Assembly: GCA_024687125.1 (NCBI GenBank)
Contig: JAILFA010000067.1
Span: 1 to 46,816 of the forward strand
Length of the DNA stretch: 46,816 nt
Direction of reading: 5' to 3'
From: Lachnospiraceae bacterium
GTDB taxonomy: Bacteria; Bacillota; Clostridia; Lachnospirales; Lachnospiraceae
The first letter of the stretch is position 1, and every line of letters begins with the position of its first letter. The translations under genes were made by a program, and so were the position numbers. The notes under the pieces were generated by a model. It saw only the letters and a list, made by a program, of their open reading frames with translations. It did no database searches and was not told the DNA's origin. Shown one piece after another: positions 16,801 through 26,129 of this stretch.

Positions 16801-18357
16801 ATGAAAAGAGCACTGATCATCGGCGCAGGCCCGGCGGGACTCACGGCAGCCTATGAACTGCTGAGCCGTGACAAGGCGGAACCGATCGAGGTCGTCGTAC
16901 TCGAGGAAAGTGACAAGCTGGGCGGGATCTCCCGCACGGTCGAGTACCACGGCAACCGCATGGATATGGGCGGTCATCGCTTCTTTACCAAGGTGCCGGA
17001 GGTCAACGCGTGGTGGGATCATATGCTGCCCCGCCAGGGCGCGCCGGCGGCAGATGACATCAAGCTCCACCGCAGGGCCACGCTGCTCAAGGGCGGTCCC
17101 GATCCGGAGCAGAAGGACCGCGTGATGCTGCGCAGGAACCGTGTCTCCCGCATCCTCTTCAACGGCCGGTTCTTCGATTATCCGATCACTCTCAAGGCAG
17201 ACACATTCCGTAATATGGGTCTCGGCACGACGATCGTTGCCGGCTTCAGTTATCTTAAGAGCATCCTCTTCAAGCGCAGGGAAAACTCCCTCGAGGATTT
17301 CTACATCAATCGTTTCGGAAAAAAACTCTACTCGATGTTCTTTGAACATTACACGGAGAACCTCTGGGGCAGGCATCCCTCGCAGATCGACCCCAGCTGG
17401 GGCGCACAGCGCGTCAAGGGCGTTTCGATCTCGGCGGTCATCAAGAATGCTCTCGAAAAGAAGTTCGGGAAAAAGAACCGCAAGGTCGAGACCTCGCTCA
17501 TCGAAGAGTTCTCCTATCCCAAGCTCGGTCCCGGCCAGCTCTGGGATGTGACCGGCGAGGAGATCGAAAAGCTCGGCGGCAAGATCCTGAGGGAATCGCG
17601 TGTCACACGCGTGATCAAGGACGAGAACAACCACATCACCCATGTGGTCTACGAGCAGGGCGGCAAGGAAGTGGAGCTCTCCTGCGACTGGTGCATCTCT
17701 TCGATGCCGATCCGCGACCTTGTGGGCGGAATGAATGATGTACCCGCGGATCCCGCACGGATCGCGGCGGGTCTTCCGTACCGCGATTACATGACAGTCG
17801 GCGTACTGGTACCGAAGCTCCTGCTCAAAAATCTCACAAAGCTCAAGACGATCGGCAATATCGTGCCCGACAACTGGGTCTATGTCCATGACCGCAGCGT
17901 GAAGATGGGGCGCTTCCAGATCTACAACAACTGGTCGCCGTATCTGGTAAAGGATCTTGAAAATACGGTCTGGGTAGGGCTCGAGTACTTCTGCAACGAG
18001 GGGGACGAGCTCTGGAACATGGCGGACAAGGCGTTCGCGCGGCTCGGCATTAAGGAGATGGTGACGCTCCACATGATCCACAGTGAGGACGAGGTCCTGG
18101 ATTTCCATGTCGAACGCGTGAAGAAGGCCTATCCTGCCTACTTCGACACCTATGACGAGATCGACCGGCTCGTGGATTACCTCAATACCATCGACAATCT
18201 CTACTGTGTCGGCCGCAACGGCCAGCACCGCTACAACAATATCGACCACTCCATGTGCACCTCCTTTGAGGCGGTGAAGAACCTGCTCGCCGGGGATCCC
18301 CGCAGAGACAATATCTGGAGTGTCAATACGGAAAAGGAATATCACGAGGCCAAGTAG
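16801..18357 (+). CDS. NAD(P)/FAD-dependent oxidoreductase (protoporphyrinogen-oxidase/UGM-like fold)
   Basis: A 518-residue flavoprotein of the COG1232 type. It starts with the Rossmann FAD motif [15 protein letters not shown] (GxGxxG at 8-13) and [20 protein letters not shown], and ends with the second FAD contact region [19 protein letters not shown]. Relatives are annotated as amine oxidases, UDP-galactopyranose mutase-like proteins or nucleotide-sugar oxidoreductases, often in cell-surface polysaccharide loci. UDP-galactopyranose mutases are normally under 400 residues, so that label should not be applied. It has its own promoter and begins a four-gene unit with two membrane proteins and an SGNH-like protein. 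The substrate is unknown; a sugar or polyprenyl-linked sugar is inferred from context. Confidence 0.82.
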   Translation: MKRALIIGAGPAGLTAAYELLSRDKAEPIEVVVLEESDKLGGISRTVEYHGNRMDMGGHRFFTKVPEVNAWWDHMLPRQGAPAADDIKLHRRATLLKGGPDPEQKDRVMLRRNRVSRILFNGRFFDYPITLKADTFRNMGLGTTIVAGFSYLKSILFKRRENSLEDFYINRFGKKLYSMFFEHYTENLWGRHPSQIDPSWGAQRVKGVSISAVIKNALEKKFGKKNRKVETSLIEEFSYPKLGPGQLWDVTGEEIEKLGGKILRESRVTRVIKDENNHITHVVYEQGGKEVELSCDWCISSMPIRDLVGGMNDVPADPARIAAGLPYRDYMTVGVLVPKLLLKNLTKLKTIGNIVPDNWVYVHDRSVKMGRFQIYNNWSPYLVKDLENTVWVGLEYFCNEGDELWNMADKAFARLGIKEMVTLHMIHSEDEVLDFHVERVKKAYPAYFDTYDEIDRLVDYLNTIDNLYCVGRNGQHRYNNIDHSMCTSFEAVKNLLAGDPRRDNIWSVNTEKEYHEAK

Positions 18358-18358
18358 C

Positions 18359-19564
18359 ATGACCGGGTTTTCTGCGGCGACGATCCCTCTCCTTTTCCTG
18401 TGTCTCATCCTCCTGCCGATGTTCACAGGAGTCCTGGTGATCCGCGTCCTGCCTGAGCGGGATCGGACGCTGGGAATGTGTTATCTCATGGGTCTGCTGG
18501 TCGATTTTGCCGTGTTTGAACCGATCTCGGTATACTGCATGTCGCAGATCGTCTTTGCGAGCTTTACCGCCTGCACACGTATGGCACTTGCCGCCTATGG
18601 CCTGATCACGGCGGGAAGCCTGTTTTATCTCGGCCGCATGGTGCTGAAAAGTAAAAAGAGGGGAGAAAAGTATTTCACTGTGGTATTTCCCGGTTACCGT
18701 CCGCGGGAAGTCGCATCCATCATGCACCCGCGCCGTGAACTGCCGCGGATCAACCACAAGATGACCCCGAGCGAACGCCTGTATATCACGAGCTTCGGCA
18801 TCCTGCTCCTTGTCCAGATCGTCATGGCACTCGTCATGGCACCCTTTGACGGGGATGACGCATACTATGTCGTTGAGTCCGTACAGGCACAGCAGACGGA
18901 CACGATGTATACGCTTCACCCGTATCTCGGCTACTCCATGGGCCTCGATATCCGGCATGCTCTTGCGGCCTGGCCGATGTGGATCGCCTTTGTTGCCCGC
19001 ATTTCCGGGCTTCACGCGACGATCGTGTCGCACACCGTCCTGCCGCTCATCCTCATCCCGCTGTGTTATTACGTCTATTACCGCTGTGCCAGACAGGTGC
19101 TGCGCGAACGTACGGATCTGGTACTCCTGTTCCTGACGTTCCTGTCGCTCTTCTTTATTTTCGGCAATATCTCGATCTACACGCCCGAAACCTTTTTCCT
19201 GATGCGGACCTGGCAGGGCAAGTCCATGACGGCCAATCTTGTCATCCCGCTGCTCTTCACGGCGCTCCTCATGCTTGCCGGACAGGAGGTCGGGGAGGCG
19301 TGGCGTCTCTGCTCCAGGAGGGAGCGTGCTTTTCCGTGGGTGCTGTTCCTGCTCGCGGATATCGCGTCAGGGTTTTTCAGTACCTCGGGCATGCTTGTCG
19401 TTACGATGCTCGGCGGACTCGGGGTACTCGTGATCTTTGCGGCCACCTGGAAGAAAAAGGGAGAGCCGGATCTCTGGAAACACAGACTCAAGCTTGCCGG
19501 TCTGACGATCTGCTGCTGCATGCCCGGCATGCTGCTGGCGCTCGCCGGACGCGTGCTCAAATGA
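18359..19564 (+). CDS. Polytopic membrane protein, GT-C-like (possibly DUF6077)
   Basis: A 401-residue protein with about 9-10 transmembrane segments. A loop has DGDDAYYVVESVQA, an acidic motif like the first extracellular loop of GT-C transferases, and later IYTPETFFLMRTWQGKS. This pattern fits my memory of the DUF6077 family, but I cannot verify it. It starts one base after the FAD oxidoreductase gene; the ATG at 18359 has GAGG 9 bases upstream, while an upstream in-frame ATG at 18320 would lie inside that gene. It may hand a sugar to a lipid- or wall-linked acceptor. Its partner is probably the next membrane protein, 19 bases downstream. Confidence 0.7.
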   Translation: MTGFSAATIPLLFLCLILLPMFTGVLVIRVLPERDRTLGMCYLMGLLVDFAVFEPISVYCMSQIVFASFTACTRMALAAYGLITAGSLFYLGRMVLKSKKRGEKYFTVVFPGYRPREVASIMHPRRELPRINHKMTPSERLYITSFGILLLVQIVMALVMAPFDGDDAYYVVESVQAQQTDTMYTLHPYLGYSMGLDIRHALAAWPMWIAFVARISGLHATIVSHTVLPLILIPLCYYVYYRCARQVLRERTDLVLLFLTFLSLFFIFGNISIYTPETFFLMRTWQGKSMTANLVIPLLFTALLMLAGQEVGEAWRLCSRRERAFPWVLFLLADIASGFFSTSGMLVVTMLGGLGVLVIFAATWKKKGEPDLWKHRLKLAGLTICCCMPGMLLALAGRVLK

Positions 19565-19583
19565 TCTGAGGAATAAAGAAGAT

Positions 19584-20378
19584 ATGTACGGAATCTTCAT
19601 GGAAAGCTGGGTGATGTTCAAACTCTACGCGGGCGGATCGCTCCTCGTGATCCTCTATATCGCCGCGCTCATCCTGCTGTTCTTCAAGGAGCGCCGCAAA
19701 CCCGTGCGCATCGTGCTACTCTACCTGCCGGTCCTCATCCTGTTCCTGTTCTTTTTCCCGCTGTTCCGCAAGCTCTATGTGCGCGTGACTTCCAGCGGTG
19801 ACACACAGTACCGCATGCTCTGGCTCGTACCGATGGGAATGACCGTGGCTTTTGCCGGCTGCCGTCTCTCGTATCTGCTGCCCATGCGCGGAGCGAGGCT
19901 TAATCTCAAGCGCGCGTTTGACCGTGTGCTTCTCCCCGCGGTGATCGGACTGGTGATCATCCTCTGCGGAACCCTCGTATACAGGAACGGTTTCATGAAA
20001 CGGGCGGAGAATGTCTACCACATCCCGCAGGAGGCCATCGAGGTATGTGAGCAGATCACCAGAGATCTGCCGGAGGAGGAGCGCATCATCGCGGCTGTTC
20101 CCGCGGATATGGTCCATTATGTCCGCCAGTACGATACCGACATCATCCTCGCCTACGGCCGGGATATCATCGCCTACGGGTATTACAACGAAGTGCACGA
20201 AAAGATGGAGAAGGCGGATCCCGTTAACATGGAAGAGCTCTCGGAGGCGCTCCGGGAATCGCAGACCACGGTACTTGTACTTCGCAGGGACAAGGCCGTT
20301 GACCGCGAGCCGGGCGACTGCGGATGGAAGCTGGACGGCGAGACGGAGCACTATCTGATCTATCGGGATACCGATTGA
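19584..20378 (+). CDS. Membrane protein paired with the preceding GT-C-like gene
   Basis: A 264-residue protein with four hydrophobic segments in residues 10-145 (including VILYIAALILLFF and VIGLVIILCGTLVY), then a soluble ~110-residue C-terminal domain (PQEAIEVCEQITRDLPEEER to the end). This C-terminal part resembles the periplasmic tail found at the end of some GT-C proteins, and SSGDTQYRMLWLVP before it resembles their last loop. Together with the preceding gene it may therefore be one GT-C protein encoded as two polypeptides. GAGGAA lies 10 bases before the ATG. Function is otherwise unknown. Confidence 0.65.
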   Translation: MYGIFMESWVMFKLYAGGSLLVILYIAALILLFFKERRKPVRIVLLYLPVLILFLFFFPLFRKLYVRVTSSGDTQYRMLWLVPMGMTVAFAGCRLSYLLPMRGARLNLKRAFDRVLLPAVIGLVIILCGTLVYRNGFMKRAENVYHIPQEAIEVCEQITRDLPEEERIIAAVPADMVHYVRQYDTDIILAYGRDIIAYGYYNEVHEKMEKADPVNMEELSEALRESQTTVLVLRRDKAVDREPGDCGWKLDGETEHYLIYRDTD

Positions 20379-20394
20379 GAAACGGAGAAGAACG

Positions 20395-21339
20395 ATGAAG
20401 AAAGCACAACTGATCGTGCTGGGGGCAATGATCCTGCTGATCGCGGTCGCGGCCGTACGCCTCTACCTGTGGAACCGGGGTTCGGTGCCCGACGCGGAGG
20501 AGACGGCGGCGGATGAAGCCGATCTCGATGTTGAGATCCTGGACCAGGTTTACAGACTTTCCGGAGATGATCTTGCCGGAAAAAAGGATGACGGAAAAGA
20601 GACGATCCTGTGTCTGGGGGGCGACGCCTTTGCCTGGAACTATGACGAAGGCCTGGTCCGGTCGATCGCCGAAGCGACCGGAGCCGATGTCGTAAACGCG
20701 GCTTTTCTCGGATCGCGGGTCACTGTATCTTCGGATAAGCTGGATCTTTCGGCGCACCCCGAGGATGTTTTCTGCTTTTACCATATCGCTTCGGATATCG
20801 CCAAGGGGGATTTCTCCGATCTGGAGGAAGCCGCGCACGACAGGTGGGAGGAGGACTACAGCTATCAGACCTCTCTGGACCACCTGAAGGAGGTGGACTA
20901 CGCGGCGCTCGATACGATCCTCATCAATTACGGCGCGGCGGATTACTTCGCGGAGCGTTCCTGCTACAATCCGGATGAGGACAAGATGTTTACGGATCTC
21001 AAGACCGTCACCGGTTCCTATGCTTCGGGGATCCGGCTCATCCGTGAGGCGCTGCCGCATGTGCGGATCGTTCTGCTTACACCCTCCCTCGTCTACACAT
21101 ACACCACCGAGGGCAAGCCGGTTGAAGCGGATCGTCTCGACAGAGGCCACGGGACACTGATCACATACATCGAATTCGCGCTCCGCCTGGGCGAAGCCTG
21201 CGGTGTCACTGTGATCGACAATTATCATGGCATGGCGTCCGAGGACACCTTTGCGGATTACATGGCGGACACCGAGCATTTCTCGCCCGCGGGCAACGCA
21301 CAGGTGGCCGCACATGTTGCCCGGGTATTGAGAGAATAG
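20395..21339 (+). CDS. Membrane-anchored SGNH-like protein lacking the catalytic serine
   Basis: A 314-residue protein with one N-terminal membrane anchor (residues 4-25) and an extracellular SGNH-hydrolase-like domain. The first block reads LGGDAFAW (residues 74-81), where active enzymes have GDS, so the nucleophile Ser is absent. The third block is NYGAAD where the lipoprotein at 11383-12555 has NYGVND. The last block DTEHFSPAG keeps Asp292 and His295. It looks like a binding-only or inactive relative, or it uses a changed mechanism. It ends the FAD/membrane-protein unit, and a promoter for the next gene lies inside its last codons. Confidence 0.75.
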   Translation: MKKAQLIVLGAMILLIAVAAVRLYLWNRGSVPDAEETAADEADLDVEILDQVYRLSGDDLAGKKDDGKETILCLGGDAFAWNYDEGLVRSIAEATGADVVNAAFLGSRVTVSSDKLDLSAHPEDVFCFYHIASDIAKGDFSDLEEAAHDRWEEDYSYQTSLDHLKEVDYAALDTILINYGAADYFAERSCYNPDEDKMFTDLKTVTGSYASGIRLIREALPHVRIVLLTPSLVYTYTTEGKPVEADRLDRGHGTLITYIEFALRLGEACGVTVIDNYHGMASEDTFADYMADTEHFSPAGNAQVAAHVARVLRE

Positions 21340-21345
21340 TATAAT
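21317..21345 (+). promoter_or_regulatory. Sigma-A-type promoter of the ECF-S-like/HD-GYP gene
   Basis: TTGCCC (21317-21322), a 17-base spacer and TATAAT (21340-21345), partly inside the end of the preceding gene. The predicted start point is about 23 bases before the ATG at 21375. Confidence 0.7.
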
Positions 21346-21374
21346 GGAATGCGTGTAATGCGGAAAAGGGTATT

Positions 21375-23054
21375 ATGATGAGAAAAACAGGAAACCTGCC
21401 CTATATCATTGCAGTCTTTATCGGCGGTCTGGTTCTGAATCTGGCCGGATCGAGCCTGATGGAGCTGCTGCATCTTCCGCTGTATCTGGACTGTGTCGGA
21501 ACGATGCTCGCTTCGGCGCTCGGCGGTATCATGCCGGGTGTCCTCGTCGGCTATATCTCCAACGTGATCGGCGGCATCACCGATCCCACGGATATCTACT
21601 TCACACTGACCAGCGTTCTCATCGCCCTCGCGACCGAATTCTTCTATGAACGCGGATACTTTAAGCGCGCAGCCGGTTGCGTGTCCGCCATCCTCGTCTT
21701 TGCGCTGATCGGCGGCGGCATCGGAAGCTGCATCACCTGGCTCCTTTTCGGGACAGATACCGGGGACGCCACCTCTCTCTTTGCGCCGGCTATCATGTCG
21801 AGCGGCGTGATCCCCGCGTTCTGGGCGCAGTTCATCTCGGACATGCTCATCGACATCCTCGACAAGACCCTGCAGGTCCTTATCTTCCTCGGGATCCTCA
21901 GGCTGATCCCGCAGACGCTGCGGGAACGTTTCCGCCTGCACGGCTGGAAGCAGACGCCGCTGTCCGAGGAGCAGCGCAGACTGGCGAAAAAAGTAGAAAC
22001 ACGCGGCTGGAGGCTTGGTACCCGGATCCTGGCGATGATCAGCGCCGCGGCGGGGTTCATTGCGGTCTCGATCGCCGTGATCAGCATCATCCTCAACCAG
22101 CGCGCGATCACGGAGGGCTACAGCCGGACCAGCGTACTGATCCGCATCGTGATCCTGTTCATCGGCTTTTTCCTGCTCGTCCTGGGCGTCGGCCTCTGGG
22201 CGGTCGAATACTCGATCCTGCTCCCTGTCTACGCGATGATGGGCGCCGCGGATGAGTTTGCCTTCAACAGCACGGAGGCGCGCGTCGACAGTGTCGAGCG
22301 CTTTGCGGACGTCCGGATCCGGACCGGTGACGAGCTGGAAAACCTGTATACCGCCTTCTCCGCCACGATCGCCTCGACCGTCACCTATCTTGAGGAGGCG
22401 CAGTACAAGACGCAGGCGATCTCACGGATGCAGAACGGCCTGATCATGGTTCTCGCGGATCTCGTTGAGAGCCGTGACAAGTGCACCGGCGACCACGTGC
22501 GCAAGACCGCGGCCTATGTGCGGATCATCCTCGAGCAGCTGCAGGAGGAGGGTGTCTACCCGGGCATCATCGATCCCATCTACATTGACGACGTATCAAA
22601 CTCTGCGCCGCTTCACGACGTGGGCAAGATCGCCGTCCCGGATTCCATCCTCAACAAGCCCGGGAAGCTTACGGCCGAGGAGTTTGAACAGATGAAGCAG
22701 CACACGGTCGCGGGCCGCGAAGTCATCGACAAGGCCATCTCGCTTGTATCTGATTCCGGCTATCTGGAGGAGGCCCGGAATCTCGCGAGCTGTCATCATG
22801 AAAAGTGGAACGGCACCGGCTATCCGTACGGCCTCAGGGGCGAGGACATCCCGCTCTCGGCGCGCGTCATGGCGGTGGCGGATGTCTTCGACGCGCTGGT
22901 GTCGCGCCGCAGCTACAAGGAACCGTTCCCCTATGACAAGGCGGTCAGGATCATCGAGGAAGGTGCAGGCAGCCACTTTGACCCCAAGGTCGTAGAGGCC
23001 TTCCTGCATGCACAGGATAAAGTAAAAGAAGTCTATAAAACCAATATGGAGTAA
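21375..23054 (+). CDS. HD-GYP phosphodiesterase with ECF-S-like membrane sensor
   Basis: A 559-residue protein. Residues 8-180 form about five membrane segments with LDCVGTMLASALGGIMPG, like the substrate-binding (S) component of ECF vitamin transporters. Two more segments follow (about 216-240 and 254-285), then a HAMP-like/coiled linker (about 290-345), then an HD-GYP domain with HDVGK (His414, Asp415), HHEKWNGTGYP (474-484) and VADVFDALVS. HD-GYP domains hydrolyse cyclic di-GMP or related cyclic dinucleotides. The layout suggests a small-molecule sensor controlling second-messenger breakdown. AAGGG precedes the ATG. It has its own promoter and lies upstream of pgcA and polysaccharide genes. 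The ECF-S likeness is a pattern judgement. Confidence 0.85.
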   Translation: MMRKTGNLPYIIAVFIGGLVLNLAGSSLMELLHLPLYLDCVGTMLASALGGIMPGVLVGYISNVIGGITDPTDIYFTLTSVLIALATEFFYERGYFKRAAGCVSAILVFALIGGGIGSCITWLLFGTDTGDATSLFAPAIMSSGVIPAFWAQFISDMLIDILDKTLQVLIFLGILRLIPQTLRERFRLHGWKQTPLSEEQRRLAKKVETRGWRLGTRILAMISAAAGFIAVSIAVISIILNQRAITEGYSRTSVLIRIVILFIGFFLLVLGVGLWAVEYSILLPVYAMMGAADEFAFNSTEARVDSVERFADVRIRTGDELENLYTAFSATIASTVTYLEEAQYKTQAISRMQNGLIMVLADLVESRDKCTGDHVRKTAAYVRIILEQLQEEGVYPGIIDPIYIDDVSNSAPLHDVGKIAVPDSILNKPGKLTAEEFEQMKQHTVAGREVIDKAISLVSDSGYLEEARNLASCHHEKWNGTGYPYGLRGEDIPLSARVMAVADVFDALVSRRSYKEPFPYDKAVRIIEEGAGSHFDPKVVEAFLHAQDKVKEVYKTNME

Positions 23055-23071
23055 CACAAAAGGAGGCACCC

Positions 23072-24802
23072 ATGAGCGAAGCGGTAAAACAACTGGAATA
23101 CTGGTTAAACGATTCCTACTTTGACGAGAAGACAAAGCAGGAGCTGCTGCAGATCCGCAACGACGAAAAAGAGGTCGAGGAGCGTTTCTACAAGGAGCTT
23201 GAGTTCGGGACCGGAGGACTCCGCGGCATCATCGGCGCCGGCACGAACCGCATGAACATCTACACGGTCCGCAAGGCCACGCAGGGTCTCGCGAACTATA
23301 TCCTGAAGAACGGCGATCCGAAAAAGGGCGTTGTCATCTCCTATGACTGCCGCAGGTACTCCCCCGAGTTTGCCGAGGAGACCGCGCTGTGCCTCGCTGC
23401 GAACGGCATTAAGGCCTATGTCTCCGACAGGCTTCGCCCCACGCCCGAGCTCTCCTTTGCGGTGCGCTACTTTAAAAGCCAGGCCGGCGTCATGGTCACG
23501 GCTTCGCACAACCCGCCCGAGTACAACGGCTACAAGGCCTACTGGGAGGACGGCGCTCAGATGACGCCGCCGCACGACGTGGGCGTGATCGAAGAAGTCC
23601 GCGCGATCACCGACTACCACACGATGAAGACTACGTCCCGCGAGGAGGCGGAAAAGCAGGGCCTCTACGTCTCCTGGGGCGAGGAGATCGACGCCGCCTA
23701 CATGGAGGCGCTCAAAAAGCAGATCATCCATCAGGAAGCCATCGATCAGATGGGCGACAAACTGAAGATCGTCTACACACCGTTCCACGGCGCGAGCCTC
23801 AAGCCCACGACCAGGATCCTCAAAGAGATCGGCTTTAAGAACGTCTATGTCGTTCCGGAGCAGGAGGAGCCCGATCCGGAGTTCACGACCCTCGAGTATC
23901 CGAACCCCGAGGATCCCAAGGCGTTCAAGCTGGCGCTCGAGCTGGCGAAGGAAAAGGATGCCGACATTGTCCTCGCGACCGATCCCGACGGCGACCGCCT
24001 GGGCATCTTCGCAAAAGATGATAAGACCGGTGAATACAAGGTGTTCACAGGCAATATGTCCGGCATGCTGATGGCGGAGTATGTCCTGAGGGAGCGCGCA
24101 GCCACAGGCAGGATGCCGGAGAATCCGGCCTTTGTCTCCACGGTTGTCACGACCAATCTGGCTCCCGTGATCGCGAAAAACTACGGTCTTCACTACACGG
24201 AGACGCTCACCGGCTTCAAGTACATCGGCGAACAGATCAAGCTCTATGAGCAGGCGAATTCCTACAACTATGTTTTCGGCCTCGAGGAGAGCTACGGCGT
24301 CCTCATCGGCACGCACGCCCGCGACAAGGACGCGACGGTCGCTGTCATGTGCCTGTGCGAGCTCGCGGCCTTTTACAAGGCACAGGGCAAGAGCGTGTGG
24401 GACGCGATGATCGACGTCTATGAGAAGTACGGCTACTACAAGGAGGGCCAGGTCGCCCTTACGATGAAGGGCATCGAGGGTGCCAAGGAGATCGCGGCGC
24501 TCATGGAGAAGCTCAGAAATGACCCGCCGAAGCAGGTCGGCGACTGGACCGTGCAGGAGTTCCGCGACTATAAGAGCGGTGAGATCACGAACTGCGCGAC
24601 CGGCGAAAAGACAAAGACCGGACTGCCGTCCTCGAATGTGCTCTACTTTGCGCTCAACGACGACGCATGGTGCTGCGCACGGCCCTCCGGCACAGAGCCC
24701 AAGATCAAATTCTACATCGGCGTCAAGGGCACGAGCCTTGCGGACGCGCAGGAAAAAGTGGACAGACTGACCGCTGCGGTAAAGGCGGTGGCAGGGATCT
24801 GA
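23072..24802 (+). CDS. pgcA: Phospho-sugar mutase (phosphoglucomutase/phosphomannomutase)
   Basis: A 576-residue cytoplasmic alpha-D-phosphohexomutase of the PgcA type. The catalytic phosphoserine is Ser145 in TASHNPPEYNGYKAYW. The metal loop is DPDGDR (304-309). The sugar-binding GLEESYG and phosphate-binding RPSGTEPKIKFY are present near the C-terminus. It interconverts glucose-6-P and glucose-1-P, and perhaps mannose-phosphates for ManC. AGGAGG precedes the ATG, 17 bases after the HD-GYP gene. The following GT2 gene starts 4 bases after its stop, so the enzyme is physically tied to polysaccharide assembly. Confidence 0.95.
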   Translation: MSEAVKQLEYWLNDSYFDEKTKQELLQIRNDEKEVEERFYKELEFGTGGLRGIIGAGTNRMNIYTVRKATQGLANYILKNGDPKKGVVISYDCRRYSPEFAEETALCLAANGIKAYVSDRLRPTPELSFAVRYFKSQAGVMVTASHNPPEYNGYKAYWEDGAQMTPPHDVGVIEEVRAITDYHTMKTTSREEAEKQGLYVSWGEEIDAAYMEALKKQIIHQEAIDQMGDKLKIVYTPFHGASLKPTTRILKEIGFKNVYVVPEQEEPDPEFTTLEYPNPEDPKAFKLALELAKEKDADIVLATDPDGDRLGIFAKDDKTGEYKVFTGNMSGMLMAEYVLRERAATGRMPENPAFVSTVVTTNLAPVIAKNYGLHYTETLTGFKYIGEQIKLYEQANSYNYVFGLEESYGVLIGTHARDKDATVAVMCLCELAAFYKAQGKSVWDAMIDVYEKYGYYKEGQVALTMKGIEGAKEIAALMEKLRNDPPKQVGDWTVQEFRDYKSGEITNCATGEKTKTGLPSSNVLYFALNDDAWCCARPSGTEPKIKFYIGVKGTSLADAQEKVDRLTAAVKAVAGI

Positions 24803-24806
24803 CGGC

Positions 24807-26129
24807 GTGAGCTTTTTCAGTTCCGTCAGAAAGACGATCGACTACGCGCGCCGGAACGGCATCGGCGCCGCGGTGACGGCAGCACGGGAACGGATCCGGG
24901 ACAGCCGGGAACAGTATGTGTATGAGGAGCCGTCGGCGGAAGAACTCGAAGCTCAGCGCGCGGAAAGCCGGAGATGGGCAGAGAGCGGCGACGCTCCTCT
25001 CATCTCGATCGTGGTGCCCTGCTATCAGACGCCGCCGGAGTTCCTGGAAGAACTGAAAGCTTCGGTCGACGCGCAGAGCTATGAAAACCATGAGCTGATC
25101 CTCTCGGAGGAGCCGGGCGGGATCTCGGCGAACACAAACGCCGGCATCAGAAGAGCCGCGGGCGAATATGTGGCGCTTCTGGATCACGACGATGTGCTCT
25201 CCCCCGACGCACTCTACCATATGGTGAAGGCTGTCAGGGACGCGCGCGGGGACGGGATCCGGCCGGTGCTCGTCTACAGCGACGAGGACAAATTCACGCA
25301 GGAAAACAAGTCGGACGGCAGCAGAGAGAGACGGTATTTCGCTCCGAACAGAAAGCCGGATTACAACTACGATTACCTGCTTTCGAACAACTATATCTGT
25401 CACTTCACGATGGTGGAGAGGCGGATGCTGACAGGACTCCTGCTGCGCCCCGCGTTTGACGGCGCGCAGGACCATGACCTGTTCCTCAGGGTCGCTTCCG
25501 CGGCGGAGCGCGAGGAAAACGGTCAGGTGCGGCAGGCGGACAGACGGTTTCTGCATGTGCCGCGCGTGCTCTATCACTGGAGAGTTTACGGGGATTCGAC
25601 GGCCGAGAGCGGCGCCAACAAGAGCTACGCGCATGACGCCGGGCGACGTGCCGTGGAGGAGCATCTTAAGGATCGCGGGATCCGCTGCCGCGTGGAGGAG
25701 ATGCCGCACCGGGGGTTCTTTCGGGTGCGCTATGACGGCGAAATCTTCGCGGCAAGACCCGACATCGGCGCTGTGGGCGCAAAGCTCACGGACCGGCGTG
25801 GGAGGATGGTCGGCGGCCTTTACGGCAAGGACGGGAAAGTCAAGTTCGACGGCCTGCCGCGGGGCTTCAGCGGCGGCTTTAATCACCGGGCGGTCTGCGC
25901 GCAGGATACGCCGGCAACGGATATTCTGGGGATAAGGATCCGGCCGGAGCTTCTCGAAGTACTCCCCGAGGAGTTCCGCGCATTGGCGGGAAGTCGGGAG
26001 ACAGGGACCATGGGGCGTGACAAGAGGATCGCGAAGAGCCTTGCGCTCTGCCGGGAGATCCGGCGGCGCGGCTATCGGATCCTGTGGGATCCCGCAAGAG
26101 AGGTGAGAGTTTCCGATGATATCGGATAA
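24807..26129 (+). CDS. GT2 glycosyltransferase missing the DDGS nucleotide-binding segment
   Basis: A 440-residue GT-A-fold glycosyltransferase. LISIVVPCYQTP (65-76) opens the fold and LLDHDDVLSPDAL holds the metal-binding DxD (Asp126-Asp129). Between them the strand HELILSEEPGGISANTNAG runs directly into GGISANTN. Relatives have about 25 more residues here, including a DDGS-type loop that contacts the nucleotide. This looks like an in-frame loss, and activity is therefore uncertain. The C-terminal part (about 300-440) repeats a partial GT-like pattern (IGAVGAKLTDRRGRMVGG). The start is GTG, with AGGGAT upstream; the gene overlaps the next GT2 gene by 14 bases. Confidence 0.82.
   Translation: MSFFSSVRKTIDYARRNGIGAAVTAARERIRDSREQYVYEEPSAEELEAQRAESRRWAESGDAPLISIVVPCYQTPPEFLEELKASVDAQSYENHELILSEEPGGISANTNAGIRRAAGEYVALLDHDDVLSPDALYHMVKAVRDARGDGIRPVLVYSDEDKFTQENKSDGSRERRYFAPNRKPDYNYDYLLSNNYICHFTMVERRMLTGLLLRPAFDGAQDHDLFLRVASAAEREENGQVRQADRRFLHVPRVLYHWRVYGDSTAESGANKSYAHDAGRRAVEEHLKDRGIRCRVEEMPHRGFFRVRYDGEIFAARPDIGAVGAKLTDRRGRMVGGLYGKDGKVKFDGLPRGFSGGFNHRAVCAQDTPATDILGIRIRPELLEVLPEEFRALAGSRETGTMGRDKRIAKSLALCREIRRRGYRILWDPAREVRVSDDIG

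Noticed and set aside
16801..18357. UDP-galactopyranose mutase
   Set aside because: The length (518) and C-terminal [15 protein letters not shown] fit the COG1232 flavoprotein group better than Glf enzymes.
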